Assembly (NCBI GenBank): GCA_965204295.1
Contig: OZ241973.1
Location: forward strand, 2,914,001 to 2,978,000
DNA length: 64,000 nucleotides
From: JAWKWH01 sp965204295
GTDB lineage: Bacteria; Pseudomonadota; Alphaproteobacteria; Rhizobiales; Rhizobiaceae
Reading direction: 5' to 3'
This document shows, piece by piece, positions 34,981 through 43,971 of this stretch; the first letter of the stretch is position 1; each line of letters opens with the position of its first letter. The notes under the pieces were generated by a model, which saw only the letters and a list, made by a program, of their open reading frames with translations, had not been told where the DNA came from and made no database searches. The position numbers were made by a program, and so were the translations under genes.

Positions 34981-36714
34981 GTGAGACGGTATTTGCAGAT
35001 TGATCTGGGTGCGCAATCGGTGAAAACCGGGGAACTGCATGGCAGGGACATCGCCATTTGCGGCCGGTACTTCATAGCCAGAACGCTGCTCGAACCGGGT
35101 GTCGCCACGGTCGATCCCCTGGGGCCGGAAAACCCGCTGATATTCTCGGCCGGCCCATTCGCGGGCACGAATTTTTCCAACGCCAACCGGCTTAGCGTCG
35201 GGTGCAAGAGCCCGCTGACGGGCGGCGTCAAGGAAGCCAATTCCGGCGGGACATTCGCCTTCGCCATGGGCCAGTTGGAAATTGCCGGATTTACGCTTAA
35301 CGGCGTGTCCGGCGACTGGGTGATCATCCACATCCCGCGGGAAGGCGGGATCCGTTTCCTTGATGCCTCGCCCTATATGGGCAAAGGCAATTTCGAGACC
35401 GCGAAATTGCTGCATGAAGAATTCGGCGACAAGATTTCCATCGCCTTGTGCGGGCCGGTCGGTGAATATCGAGGGCTTTTGGCCGGAATCGCGTTCTCCG
35501 ACACCGACAACCGCCCGTCGCGACTGGCGGCTCGCGGCGGTGTCGGCGCGGTGATGGGATCGAAAAAAGTCAAGGCGATCATCGTCGACAAGCACAAAAT
35601 GCCGACATTGCACGATCGCAAAAAGGTAATGGGGGCGGTCAAGGAGTATAACCGGCATCTGAATGAAGCCGTGCCAATCCAGGCATTCAAGACCCACGGC
35701 ACCGCGATGGTCGCCGATCTCACCAACCGGCTCGGCGCACTGCCGGTCAACAATTTCTCCGTCGGACAGGTGGTCGAAGCCGGCGAGGGGCCGTTGAAGA
35801 TGGGCGGCGACTACATCCGCGAGCTTTATCTGGAACGCGGCGGAGAGCCTTCGCATGCCTGCATGCCGGGCTGCCTGATCAAATGCTCCAATGTCTATGT
35901 GGACAGGCGGGGCCGTGAAGTCGTCTCGCCGCTCGAATACGAAACGATCGGACTTTTGGGCACCAATTGCGGCCTGACCGATCCGGATGACCTTGCCGTT
36001 CTGAATGAGACCGCGAACGACCTCGGCATCGACACGATCGAGGTCGGGGCGATGATCGCCGTTCTCATGGATGCCGGACAGGCCGACTATGGCGACACGG
36101 ATTTCATGGCCCGCTGTCTCGAAGATATCGGCAAAGGCAACGAACGCGGTCGCATTCTGGCGCAGGGGACGGCGCGGGCGGGTGAACATTATTGCGTCGC
36201 CCGCGTTCCGGTGATCAAGAAACAGGCGATCAGCGCCTACGACCCGCGCGTGATCGAAGTGACGGGCATATCGATGATGGTCACCGCGCAGGGGGCCGAC
36301 CACACGACAGGCAATGCGCCGTCATTCGTCACCGCGGACAAGGACGTGCGGGCCGTGGCCGAGGAAAGCTATCGCATGCAGGTCACGAGCGCGGTGGCGG
36401 ATTCACTTGGATTGTGCGTATTCGGTCGGTCGGTGACCGATCCAAACCGCAGGCTGATCGCGCGGGGCATCAACGATGCTCACGATTGCGACGTCGATGA
36501 GGACTTTATCATGCGGATCGGACGCGAAACCCTGCGCCTGGATGCCGAATTCAACCGTCAGGCGGGCTTTACCGCGGAAGATGATGAATTGCCGTCGTTT
36601 TTCCGCGATGAAGAACTGCCTCCGACCAACAAAAAGGCGCGGCTGCATGCCGAGGAAGTCGGTCGGCACATGCGCGACCTGGACGCGGCGAAATCCATTC
36701 CCGCGACGGCGTGA
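34981..36714 (+). CDS. aldehyde:ferredoxin oxidoreductase (tungsten/molybdenum pterin AOR family)
   Basis: 577 residues from the GTG at 34981 (GAGGGAG upstream). AOR family: N-terminal pterin-binding domain with the SAGPFAGT and SVGCKSPLTGG segments, Fe-S cysteines C294, C298, C302 in CMPGCLIKC, and the DSLGLC motif (474-479) supplying the fourth, C479. These enzymes oxidise aldehydes to acids and pass two electrons to ferredoxin or another low-potential acceptor. The first cysteine pair is spaced CxxxC rather than the CxxC of the Pyrococcus AOR. It is the first gene of the operon containing the Mo-hydroxylase and 6-hydroxynicotinate reductase, 3 nt before the next gene. Presence in this operon suggests oxidation of a pathway semialdehyde with ferredoxin reduction (inference). 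Confidence 0.88.
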   Translation: MRRYLQIDLGAQSVKTGELHGRDIAICGRYFIARTLLEPGVATVDPLGPENPLIFSAGPFAGTNFSNANRLSVGCKSPLTGGVKEANSGGTFAFAMGQLEIAGFTLNGVSGDWVIIHIPREGGIRFLDASPYMGKGNFETAKLLHEEFGDKISIALCGPVGEYRGLLAGIAFSDTDNRPSRLAARGGVGAVMGSKKVKAIIVDKHKMPTLHDRKKVMGAVKEYNRHLNEAVPIQAFKTHGTAMVADLTNRLGALPVNNFSVGQVVEAGEGPLKMGGDYIRELYLERGGEPSHACMPGCLIKCSNVYVDRRGREVVSPLEYETIGLLGTNCGLTDPDDLAVLNETANDLGIDTIEVGAMIAVLMDAGQADYGDTDFMARCLEDIGKGNERGRILAQGTARAGEHYCVARVPVIKKQAISAYDPRVIEVTGISMMVTAQGADHTTGNAPSFVTADKDVRAVAEESYRMQVTSAVADSLGLCVFGRSVTDPNRRLIARGINDAHDCDVDEDFIMRIGRETLRLDAEFNRQAGFTAEDDELPSFFRDEELPPTNKKARLHAEEVGRHMRDLDAAKSIPATA

Positions 36715-36717
36715 TCC

Positions 36718-37563
36718 ATGGATTACTTCAGACCGGGCGATATCGGGACCGCGCTGAACGCCTTGGCCGATGGGGAACGGCGGATCGTCGCCGGCGCGAC
36801 CGATTTCTATCCGATGCTGGGAGACCGGACGCCGGACGGCCCGATCCTCGATATCACCGCAATCCCGGAACTGAGAGGCATTCGCGAGGATGACGATGCG
36901 TGGCGCATGGGCGCGCTCACGACCTGGACCGACATCATCGACGCCGATCTGCCGCCGGCGTTTGACGGACTCAGGCTCGCCGCGCGCGAAGTCGGCTCGA
37001 TCCAGATTCAGAATCGTGGCACGATCGCCGGCAATTTGTGCAACGCGTCGCCCGCCGCCGACGGCGTACCGCCTTTGCTGACGCTTGACGCGGAGGTTGA
37101 ACTGACATCCGCAACCGGTTCAAGATACGTGGGATTGCAGGATTTCATCGACGATTACAGATCGACCGTACTTCGGCCTGACGAGCTTGTGACGGCCGTC
37201 ATCGTTCCCAGGCCGGCGGGCACGGGGCGCTCGGCGTTCTTGAAACTGGGCGCGCGCAAATATCTGGTGATCTCGATAGCCATGGTGGCGGTCCGACTGG
37301 AATTCGACGCGGACCGGCGGGTCGGGGAGGCCGCCATCGCGGTCGGAGCGTGTTCGGTCGTCGCGCAACGACTTGAACGGCTGGAAGCCGATCTTGCCGG
37401 ACATGACGCGGCGTCCGGATTTGCCGGTGCGGTTCGTCCGGAACATCTGACCGGATTGTCGCCGATCGGCGATGTCCGCGCGACCGAATCCTATCGCCGG
37501 CGCTCGGTCGCCGAACTCGTCGAACGGGCGCTCGGTGCTTGTCTTCCGGGGATGGCCGCATGA
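36718..37563 (+). CDS. FAD-binding subunit of a xanthine dehydrogenase-family molybdenum hydroxylase
   Basis: 281 residues, CoxM/NdhF-like. FAD-binding loops visible: IVAGATDFYPM near residue 22, then the IQNRGTIAGNLCNASPAADG segment (about residues 97-116), with the canonical (T/R)xGGNxxNxSPxxD pattern. It carries electrons from the iron-sulfur/molybdenum subunit to an external acceptor. Starts 3 nt after the AOR stop and overlaps the next gene by 4 nt. With the fused subunit downstream it should form the ring hydroxylase that inserts oxygen from water next to the ring nitrogen, for example nicotinate to 6-hydroxynicotinate. Confidence 0.9.
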   Translation: MDYFRPGDIGTALNALADGERRIVAGATDFYPMLGDRTPDGPILDITAIPELRGIREDDDAWRMGALTTWTDIIDADLPPAFDGLRLAAREVGSIQIQNRGTIAGNLCNASPAADGVPPLLTLDAEVELTSATGSRYVGLQDFIDDYRSTVLRPDELVTAVIVPRPAGTGRSAFLKLGARKYLVISIAMVAVRLEFDADRRVGEAAIAVGACSVVAQRLERLEADLAGHDAASGFAGAVRPEHLTGLSPIGDVRATESYRRRSVAELVERALGACLPGMAA

Positions 37564-40301
37564 CGGCGGAACTTGCATTTTCCGTGAACGGCCAACCCCG
37601 GACCGCCGAATGTACAGGCGCCCGGCGCCTGTCGGCCGTCCTGCGCGATGAACTTGGCCTGACGGGAACGAAGGTGGGCTGCGACGCGGGTGATTGCGGC
37701 GCCTGCACCGTGCTGATCAACGGCGACCTCGCCTGTTCCTGTCTCGTTCCCGCCCGGCAGGCGCACGGGCGCGACGTCACAACCGTCGAAGGGCTTTGCG
37801 CCGATGGCGGTCCCGGGGCATTGCAGCGGAGTTTTCTGAACCGCGGAGCCGCGCAGTGCGGCATTTGCACACCCGGCATGCTGGTGACCGCGCATGCCCT
37901 GCTGCGCAGGAACCCGTATCCGACGAGGCCGGAAGTTCAGGATGCGTTGGGCGGCGTGCTCTGCCGGTGCACCGGTTACGCCAAGATCATTGATGCGGTA
38001 ATGGATGTCGCCCCCCCCCCGGCGGCGAACCTGCCCGGTGGAGTCGGCGACCGCATCGGGCATGTGGACGGGGCGCCGAAAGTCGCCGGAGAGATGTCGT
38101 TCGGCGCCGACGGAATCCCCGCCGACGCGGTATGGGTCAGGGTTGTCCGCAGTCCTTACCATCACGCGGCCTTTTCCATCGGAGACAAGCGGGCGTTTAT
38201 CGAAAGCCATCCCGGCCTCATGGCCATGTTCGACGCAACGGACATTCCGGGCCGGAACCGCCACGGCGTCATTCCGCGTTTTGCGGATCAGCCGGTTTTT
38301 GCCGAGGGCGCCGCCCGGTACAAGGGCGAGGCCGTCGCGGCCATCGCCGGCGAGCGCGACGCGGTTTCGGCCGTCGATCTCGCGGCGGTTCCCGTCCAAT
38401 GGTCGGAACTGGAGGCCTGTCTGAGTGCGGATGAGGCTCTGGGCGAAAACGCGCCGGACATTCATCCCGAACGGCCGGGAAACGTTCTCGTTCGCGGACT
38501 GGTGCGTCGCGGCGACGCCGACCGGGGGCTGGCGAGCGCCGCGCACAGGGTTTCCGGCCGGTTCACGACGCCGTTCGTCGAACACGCCTATATCGAACCG
38601 GAGGCGGGGTTTGCGCGCCGCGACGGCAATGGCGTCGAATTTTTCGGATGCACTCAGGCCGCCTACATGGATCGCCATGACCTGGCGGCGATCATGGATC
38701 TGGACGAAGAGGCTATCCGCATCGCGCCCACCGCGTGCGGCGGCGGATTTGGATCGAAGCTCGATATCTCGTGGCAGCCCTATGCGGGCATTGCCGCCTG
38801 GGCGCTCGATCGGCCGGCCGCCGTCTTGTACAGTCGTTGTGAATCGATGCAATCGACAACGAAGCGCCACCCCTCGCAAATCGAGGCGACGATCGGCTGT
38901 GACAATAAGGGCCGCATAATTGGCATGCGCTTCGACGGGGTCTTCAACACCGGCGCCTATGCCAGTTGGGGGCCGACCGTCGCCAACCGGGTGCCTGTGC
39001 ACGCGTCCGGGCCGTATCGCATCCGCAATTATCGTGCGGACAGCGCCGCGGTCCATACTCATTGCGCGCCATCCGGCGCTTTCCGGGGATTTGGCGTTCC
39101 GCAATCGGCGGTCGCGCAGGAGTGCCTGTTCGACGAATTGGCGGACAAGGCCGGGATGGATCGGCTTGAATTCCGCCTTGCCAATGCGCTTCGCGACGGA
39201 CAGCCGACCGTGACGGGGCAGGTGTTCGACACCGGTGTCGGCGTCCTGGCCTGTCTGGAAGCGTTGCGCGATGGCTGGTCGGTCGCAAACGCGGCGGCGG
39301 AGAAATTCAACGGCAACGCCGAGGGGGCAGGGTCGCCGCTTCGCCGCGGCGTCGGACTTGCGGCGTGCTGGTACGGTTGCGGCAACACCTCGCTGCCCAA
39401 TCCGTCGACAATCCGCATCGGCGTGCGGTCCGATGGCGGGGTTGTGCTGCACCAGGGCGCGATCGATATCGGGCAGGGCGCCAATACCGTCATGGCGCAG
39501 ATCGCCTCGCAGATATTGGGCATTCCGGCGCGGGAAATAGAGATCGCCGGAGCCGATACCGCCATTACCCCGGACGGCGGCAAGACTTCCGCGTCGCGGC
39601 AGACCTATGTCAGCGGCATGGCGACACGGCTTTCTGCAATGGCGCTGAAGGCGGCGGTCTTGCGCTACGCCAATGTTTCCGCCGATGCCGCGATCGTGTT
39701 TGAAAAGGGCAGGATCATTGTCCGGGACGAGGCGGCGGAAGTCGAGATCGATCTCCGGTCGCTTCCCGCCAATTCGCACGGCTATGTGCTGATGTCCGAG
39801 GAAACCTACGATCCTCCCACCAAACCGCTCGATGAGGACGGGCAGGGCATTCCCTATGCGGTGTTCGGATATGGCGCGCAACTTGTGGAACTGACCGTGG
39901 ACACGCGGCTTGGAACGGTGAAACCGGACAGGATCACCGCGGCGCACGATGTCGGGCGGGCCATCAATCCCATGCTTGTCGAAGGGCAGATCGAGGGCGG
40001 GGTCGCGCAAGGCGTCGGAATGGCGCTGATGGAGGAATTCATTCCCGGCAGGACGGAGAATCTGCACGACTATCTGATTCCGACGATCGGCGACGTGCCT
40101 CCGATCGAGAACATCATTGTCGAGGTTCCCGACGCCGAGGGTCCGTTCGGCGCCAAGGGTCTGGGCGAGCATGTGCTGATACCGACCGCGCCGGCCATTC
40201 TGAACGCGATCCGGGACGCCACCGGCGCCGCGGTTCGCCATCTGCCGGCCACGCCCGACAAGGTGATGGCCGCGATCCGCGAGGCCGAAGCCAATGGCTG
40301 A
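37560..40301 (+). CDS. fused [2Fe-2S] and molybdopterin subunits of a molybdenum hydroxylase (nicotinate dehydrogenase-like)
   Basis: 913 residues from the ATG overlapping the previous stop. Residues 1-150 are a CoxS-type double [2Fe-2S] domain: C41, C46, C49, C61 and then C100, C103, C135, C137. From about 155 on it is the molybdenum cofactor subunit (CoxL type), with CGGGFGSK, the AFRGFGVPQ segment, and the catalytic glutamate in GAKGLGE near the end. In most relatives the two parts are separate genes; here they are joined exactly at a run of ten C (38011-38020). Expected reaction: water-dependent hydroxylation of an N-heterocycle. The neighbouring 6-hydroxynicotinate reductase and enamidase homologues make nicotinate or a close analogue the best guess. 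Confidence 0.88.
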   Translation: MTAELAFSVNGQPRTAECTGARRLSAVLRDELGLTGTKVGCDAGDCGACTVLINGDLACSCLVPARQAHGRDVTTVEGLCADGGPGALQRSFLNRGAAQCGICTPGMLVTAHALLRRNPYPTRPEVQDALGGVLCRCTGYAKIIDAVMDVAPPPAANLPGGVGDRIGHVDGAPKVAGEMSFGADGIPADAVWVRVVRSPYHHAAFSIGDKRAFIESHPGLMAMFDATDIPGRNRHGVIPRFADQPVFAEGAARYKGEAVAAIAGERDAVSAVDLAAVPVQWSELEACLSADEALGENAPDIHPERPGNVLVRGLVRRGDADRGLASAAHRVSGRFTTPFVEHAYIEPEAGFARRDGNGVEFFGCTQAAYMDRHDLAAIMDLDEEAIRIAPTACGGGFGSKLDISWQPYAGIAAWALDRPAAVLYSRCESMQSTTKRHPSQIEATIGCDNKGRIIGMRFDGVFNTGAYASWGPTVANRVPVHASGPYRIRNYRADSAAVHTHCAPSGAFRGFGVPQSAVAQECLFDELADKAGMDRLEFRLANALRDGQPTVTGQVFDTGVGVLACLEALRDGWSVANAAAEKFNGNAEGAGSPLRRGVGLAACWYGCGNTSLPNPSTIRIGVRSDGGVVLHQGAIDIGQGANTVMAQIASQILGIPAREIEIAGADTAITPDGGKTSASRQTYVSGMATRLSAMALKAAVLRYANVSADAAIVFEKGRIIVRDEAAEVEIDLRSLPANSHGYVLMSEETYDPPTKPLDEDGQGIPYAVFGYGAQLVELTVDTRLGTVKPDRITAAHDVGRAINPMLVEGQIEGGVAQGVGMALMEEFIPGRTENLHDYLIPTIGDVPPIENIIVEVPDAEGPFGAKGLGEHVLIPTAPAILNAIRDATGAAVRHLPATPDKVMAAIREAEANG
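38011..38020 (+). repeat. ten-base poly-C tract at a domain junction
   Basis: A run of ten C codes for three prolines and flanks at residues 151-153 of the fused hydroxylase, between the iron-sulfur and molybdenum domains. Gain or loss of one C would shift the frame and separate the two domains, so this is either a slippage/phase-variation site or a place where sequencing could have joined two genes. Confidence 0.85.
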
Positions 40302-41817
40302 GAACGCCGCCGGACCGGACAAGATTCGCTGCGATGCCTGTCCGGTGATGTGCTACATCGCCGAGGGCCGGTCCGGCGCGTGCGACCGTTACGCCAATGA
40401 AGGCGGGCATCTGGTGCGCCTCGATGCGCTGACTATAATCGAGCGCAACGCCGAAAAGGGCGGCGAACTGACGCCGTTTCTTGAAGGCGCGGGGGAATGG
40501 GATGGCGAGATAATCGCGCAACCGGCGACGTTCGTGACAGCGGTGGGAGCGGGAACGACCTATCCCGACTACAAGCCGGCGCCGTTCATCGTATCGAGCG
40601 AGGTCGACGGGGTCGATATGATCACCGTCGTGACGGAAGGTATTTTTTCCTATTGCGGCGCCAAGGTCAAAATCGACACCGACCGCCATCTCGGTCCGGA
40701 GCGAAATCAGGTACGGGTCGAGGGCGAACCGGTCGGACATGTGACGACGGGCGAATACGGATCGCAGATGCTGGCGCTCGGCGGCGTGCATCATCTCACC
40801 GGCGGCGGAAAGAAGGAGGGCAGGGTGACCTGCGCCGCGCTGCTCGCGCTGTGCAATGGCGAAGCCGTCGAACTGGAGATCGACGAGGGTTCGACCGTCG
40901 TCGTCCAGGCCGGGCGCGCGCCGATCGTCAACGGCGTCGGGGAAGAGCGCATGCGTGTCGGTTGCGGCTCCGCGACCGTCGGCATGTTCGCCTCGCAGTG
41001 GAAGGGGCTGGTCGACGAGGTCGTGGTCGTCGATGACCATATCACCGGCGTCATGTCGGAACATCAGGCCGGCAGGGTCATCGGCTGGCAACCGACCGGC
41101 ATCAGGATCAAGGGCCGCCGCTCCACTCCGGGACGTTACTTCCAGGTGGCCGGGCCGGGAACGGGATGGGGCGGCACCGATCTGGACGATCCGCTGGCGA
41201 TCCTCGGAAATTTCGACGCCAGGGCGGCCAGGCCCGGCCAATCCCTGCTGATGGTGTCGACCACCGGCGAGCAGTTCGCCTATTGCGAACTGGACGAGGA
41301 TCTGAACCCGGTGAAAATGGACATGCCCGCCCGGCTCATGCCTTCGGTCGCCAGAATCGAGGAGAATTGCGAACCGGCGCTTTGTTCGGTCGTTTTCATG
41401 GGAGGGGCCGGGGGCTCGCTTCGCGCCGGCGTCACCGAAAACCCGGTCAAACTGACCCGATCGGTCAAACAGGCGCTGACCTATGTCACCTGCGGCGGCG
41501 CCTCCGCCTACATCTGGCCCGGCGGCGGCATAACGGTTATGGCCGATGTCACGCGCATGCCGGAAAATTCTTTCGGATATGTGCCGACGCCGGCGCTCGT
41601 CGCGCCGATCGAATTCACCATGCGGCGAAACGATTATGAGGCGCTCGGCGGGCACATGGATCATGTCATGCACCTCGAGGATGCCGTCGCCGGAACGAAG
41701 GCCGGACGGAATGATCACATACCGAAGGGCAGACGTCAGGTCGGGCAGGCGGAGGACAACCCCTGGCCGACCGAGCATGGCCACTATCGCTGGGGCAGGG
41801 GAGAGGGCGCGGCGTGA
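40294..41817 (+). CDS. hnr: 6-hydroxynicotinate reductase-like iron-sulfur flavoprotein
   Basis: 507 residues. Ferredoxin-like cysteines C13, C16, C20 and C30 (CDACPVMC, then GAC) at the N-terminus suit an Fe-S cluster; the remainder has glycine-rich blocks such as VTCGGASAYIWPGGG. It matches the family annotated as 6-hydroxynicotinate reductase, known from Eubacterium barkeri, which reduces 6-hydroxynicotinate to 1,4,5,6-tetrahydro-6-oxonicotinate using ferredoxin and is reported to hold covalent flavin. It overlaps the hydroxylase gene by 8 nt and the ApbE-like gene by 4 nt. The reaction fits between the hydroxylase upstream and the enamidase at 44.5 kb. Substrate identity is inferred from the pathway context. 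Confidence 0.82.
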   Translation: MAENAAGPDKIRCDACPVMCYIAEGRSGACDRYANEGGHLVRLDALTIIERNAEKGGELTPFLEGAGEWDGEIIAQPATFVTAVGAGTTYPDYKPAPFIVSSEVDGVDMITVVTEGIFSYCGAKVKIDTDRHLGPERNQVRVEGEPVGHVTTGEYGSQMLALGGVHHLTGGGKKEGRVTCAALLALCNGEAVELEIDEGSTVVVQAGRAPIVNGVGEERMRVGCGSATVGMFASQWKGLVDEVVVVDDHITGVMSEHQAGRVIGWQPTGIRIKGRRSTPGRYFQVAGPGTGWGGTDLDDPLAILGNFDARAARPGQSLLMVSTTGEQFAYCELDEDLNPVKMDMPARLMPSVARIEENCEPALCSVVFMGGAGGSLRAGVTENPVKLTRSVKQALTYVTCGGASAYIWPGGGITVMADVTRMPENSFGYVPTPALVAPIEFTMRRNDYEALGGHMDHVMHLEDAVAGTKAGRNDHIPKGRRQVGQAEDNPWPTEHGHYRWGRGEGAA

Positions 41818-42737
41818 ACGGATTTATCGAACAGCCGCTCGCCGCCGTGCTCGATGACGGGCGGCGTTTGAACCTGCGCCACGGGCCGATCGAACTTGTT
41901 ATCGAAGCGCTGGGACCGGAATACGCCGTTGCGGCGGCCTACCGGCGGGCGAATGCCGCTTTCCGGACAGTTCTGGCCGATCTCGTCGGTGAACTGGAAT
42001 TGCTCAGAAGGCCGGTCACCGCAACGTCGCCGGTTCCAGCCGGTGCGGTCGCCGGAAAAATGCACAAGGCCGCGCGGGCGCATGCGCCCGGCTTCATTAC
42101 GCCAATGGCGGCGGTCGCCGGTGCGGTCGCGGACCATATGGTTGGAGAAATGACGAACGGTTCCGGTCTGGAGCGCGCCTATGTCAACAATGGCGGCGAT
42201 ATCGCGCTGTATCTGACGCCGGGCAACCGCTTCGATGTCGGTATCTGCGCCAATCCGGCGACCGGCCGGCCGGCCGATGCGACGAGTATCTCGGAGGCCG
42301 ACGACATTCGCGGAGTTGCGACAAGCGGCTGGCGCGGACGCAGCCATTCTCTCGGCATCGCCGACGCGGTGACCGTGCTGGCGGCGGACGCGGCGACGGC
42401 GGACGCGGCGGCGACGATGATCGCAAACGGGGTCAGGCTCGATCGCTCGCCACGTGTCCGGCGCATGCCGGCAAACGAACTTTCGCCCGATTCCGATCTG
42501 GGAGACATGCCGGTCACCGTGGCCGTCGAACGTCTCGCCGACAGTGAAATCGATGAAGCGCTGGACGGCGGCGCGAGACTGGCGCGGGACATGATGCGCA
42601 AGAACCTGATTGCCGGCGCGTTTCTTTGTCTTGCCGGTGAGGTTCGTGTCGTTGGCGGGCGGCGGACCGGCGACCGGCGGGTTTTCGGGGCGCAACACGA
42701 TCCGCAGTATGAAGCAATGGAGAAACGTCATGCCTGA
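41814..42737 (+). CDS. UPF0280-family protein (ApbE superfamily)
   Basis: 307 residues. Segments YVNNGGDIALYL (about residues 123-134) and RSHSLGIADAVTVLA with ADAAAT shortly after correspond to the conserved parts of ApbE-type proteins, whose members attach FMN covalently to target proteins. UPF0280 itself has no established activity. Directly following the reductase gene (4-nt overlap), it is a good candidate for flavinylating that protein or otherwise maturing it (inference). It overlaps the first DUF1185 gene by 8 nt. Confidence 0.75.
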   Translation: MNGFIEQPLAAVLDDGRRLNLRHGPIELVIEALGPEYAVAAAYRRANAAFRTVLADLVGELELLRRPVTATSPVPAGAVAGKMHKAARAHAPGFITPMAAVAGAVADHMVGEMTNGSGLERAYVNNGGDIALYLTPGNRFDVGICANPATGRPADATSISEADDIRGVATSGWRGRSHSLGIADAVTVLAADAATADAAATMIANGVRLDRSPRVRRMPANELSPDSDLGDMPVTVAVERLADSEIDEALDGGARLARDMMRKNLIAGAFLCLAGEVRVVGGRRTGDRRVFGAQHDPQYEAMEKRHA

Positions 42738-43314
42738 GGTGATTGTGCGTAAACAGGTGACGATCGTCGACGAGATCTTTCATGAAGGCGGGCCGGTATC
42801 GCGTGTGCCGGTCCGGCGCGGCGCGGCGCTGGCGGTGATTGGGAATCCGTTTGCCGGCCGCTATGTCGAGGAGATCGCCGGCTTCATCGACGATCTGAAG
42901 CCGCTCGGACTGCAAATGGCCAAAGGTCTGATCGACGCGCTTGGCGGAGATGCAAGCGTCGTCGAAGGGTACGGCAAGGGCGCGATCGTCGGCGAGAACG
43001 GCGAACTGGAACATGCCGCGCTCTGGCACGCTCCCGGCGGATACTCGATGCGCGAACTCATTCCCGCCTCGAAGGCCATCGTGCCGTCCGCCAAGAAGGT
43101 CGGCGGTCCGGGGTGCAGGATGGACATTCCGGTCACCCATTCCAACGCCTCTTATGTGCGCTCGCATTTCGATGCGATGGAAACCGGCGTCAATGACGCG
43201 CCGCGCGCGAATGAAATGCTGGTTGCGCTTGTCATGACCACGGGCCCGCGCATCCATCATCGGGCCGGTGGACTGAAAACTTCCGAAATCGTCGGGGAGG
43301 ACGGATTGAGATGA
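42730..43314 (+). CDS. DUF1185 (amino acid synthesis) family protein, copy 1
   Basis: 194 residues. The family signature is seen in IGNPFAGRYVEEI (about residues 37-49), VGENGELEHAALWH, and SYVRSHFDAMETGVNDAPRANEMLVAL. Function of the family is unknown despite its database name. It is the first of two adjacent paralogues overlapping by 4 nt, each with the same landmarks, so they probably form a heteromer. The position after the ApbE-like gene in a heterocycle operon recurs, as far as I recall, in proteobacterial nicotinate-type clusters. Confidence 0.8.
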   Translation: MPEVIVRKQVTIVDEIFHEGGPVSRVPVRRGAALAVIGNPFAGRYVEEIAGFIDDLKPLGLQMAKGLIDALGGDASVVEGYGKGAIVGENGELEHAALWHAPGGYSMRELIPASKAIVPSAKKVGGPGCRMDIPVTHSNASYVRSHFDAMETGVNDAPRANEMLVALVMTTGPRIHHRAGGLKTSEIVGEDGLR

Positions 43315-43898
43315 GCAAGGCAAAAATCAGGAAAATCGTCACGGTCGTCGAACGGACCAACATCGAAATCGGCAGGACGATAGATCCGCCGACACGCCGC
43401 GCCGCATCGATCGCCGTTGTCGAAAATTCGTTCGCGGGCCGCTATCGCGAGGATCTGGAAGAACTGATGGCGATTGGCGAGGAACTGGGCGGGCTGTTGG
43501 GCGACAAATGCGTTTCCGCGCTCGGTATCGCGCCGGCGGACGCCGAAAGCTACGGCAAGGCGGCGATGGTCGGTGAAAACGGCGAATTGGAGCATGCCGC
43601 CGCCATCCTGCATCCGCGATTGGGCAAGCCGTTGCGCGCCGCCGTCGGCAAGGGCGCGGCGCTGGTTCCTTCATCGAAAAAGATGGGATCGATGGGGCAA
43701 CCTCTGGATGTGCCGCTTGGACACAAGGACGCGGCCTATGTGCGTTCGCACTTTGACGGCATTGAGGTGCGCATCAACGATGCGCCACGCGCAAACGAGA
43801 TCATGGTCGCCGTCGCGGTGGCCGATTCCGGCAGACCTCTGCCGAGGGTGGGGGGGCTGGAAGCCGGGGACGCCAAGGGAGAGGACGGGCTCCGGTAA
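43311..43898 (+). CDS. DUF1185 family protein, copy 2
   Basis: 195 residues, clear paralogue of the preceding gene: VENSFAGRYREDLEEL, VGENGELEHAAAILHPRLG and YVRSHFDGIEVRINDAPRANEIMVAV align with the same blocks in copy 1. It begins within the last codon of copy 1 (ATGA overlap) and ends the rightward operon that starts at 34981. The histidine in ELEHAA and the arginine of SHFD-flanking RSH are shared, so both copies look intact. Reaction unknown. Confidence 0.8.
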   Translation: MSKAKIRKIVTVVERTNIEIGRTIDPPTRRAASIAVVENSFAGRYREDLEELMAIGEELGGLLGDKCVSALGIAPADAESYGKAAMVGENGELEHAAAILHPRLGKPLRAAVGKGAALVPSSKKMGSMGQPLDVPLGHKDAAYVRSHFDGIEVRINDAPRANEIMVAVAVADSGRPLPRVGGLEAGDAKGEDGLR

Positions 43899-43961
43899 CG
43901 CCGGTCGATATCGCATGTGCGCGGAGAATTGCCGGCGCGTGGCTGGCGGGCCCTGCCGCAG

Positions 43962-43971
43962 TGTATTCTAA
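43962..43971 (+). promoter_or_regulatory. candidate MarR autoregulatory site
   Basis: TGTATTCTAA lies 67 bases before the chosen marR-type start and matches TGTATGCTAA at 45701-45710 and CGTATACTAA (reverse complement of the site at 34905). A third copy upstream of the regulator's own gene would allow autoregulation. Confidence 0.4.

Noticed and set aside
37491..40322. A 943-residue open frame antisense to the fused molybdenum hydroxylase
   Set aside because: It is arginine/proline/glycine-rich text without domains, a mirror of the codon bias of the strongly supported forward gene. The same applies to the long antisense frames opposite ilvB (14336-16432) and opposite phnW/phnA (24615-27023).
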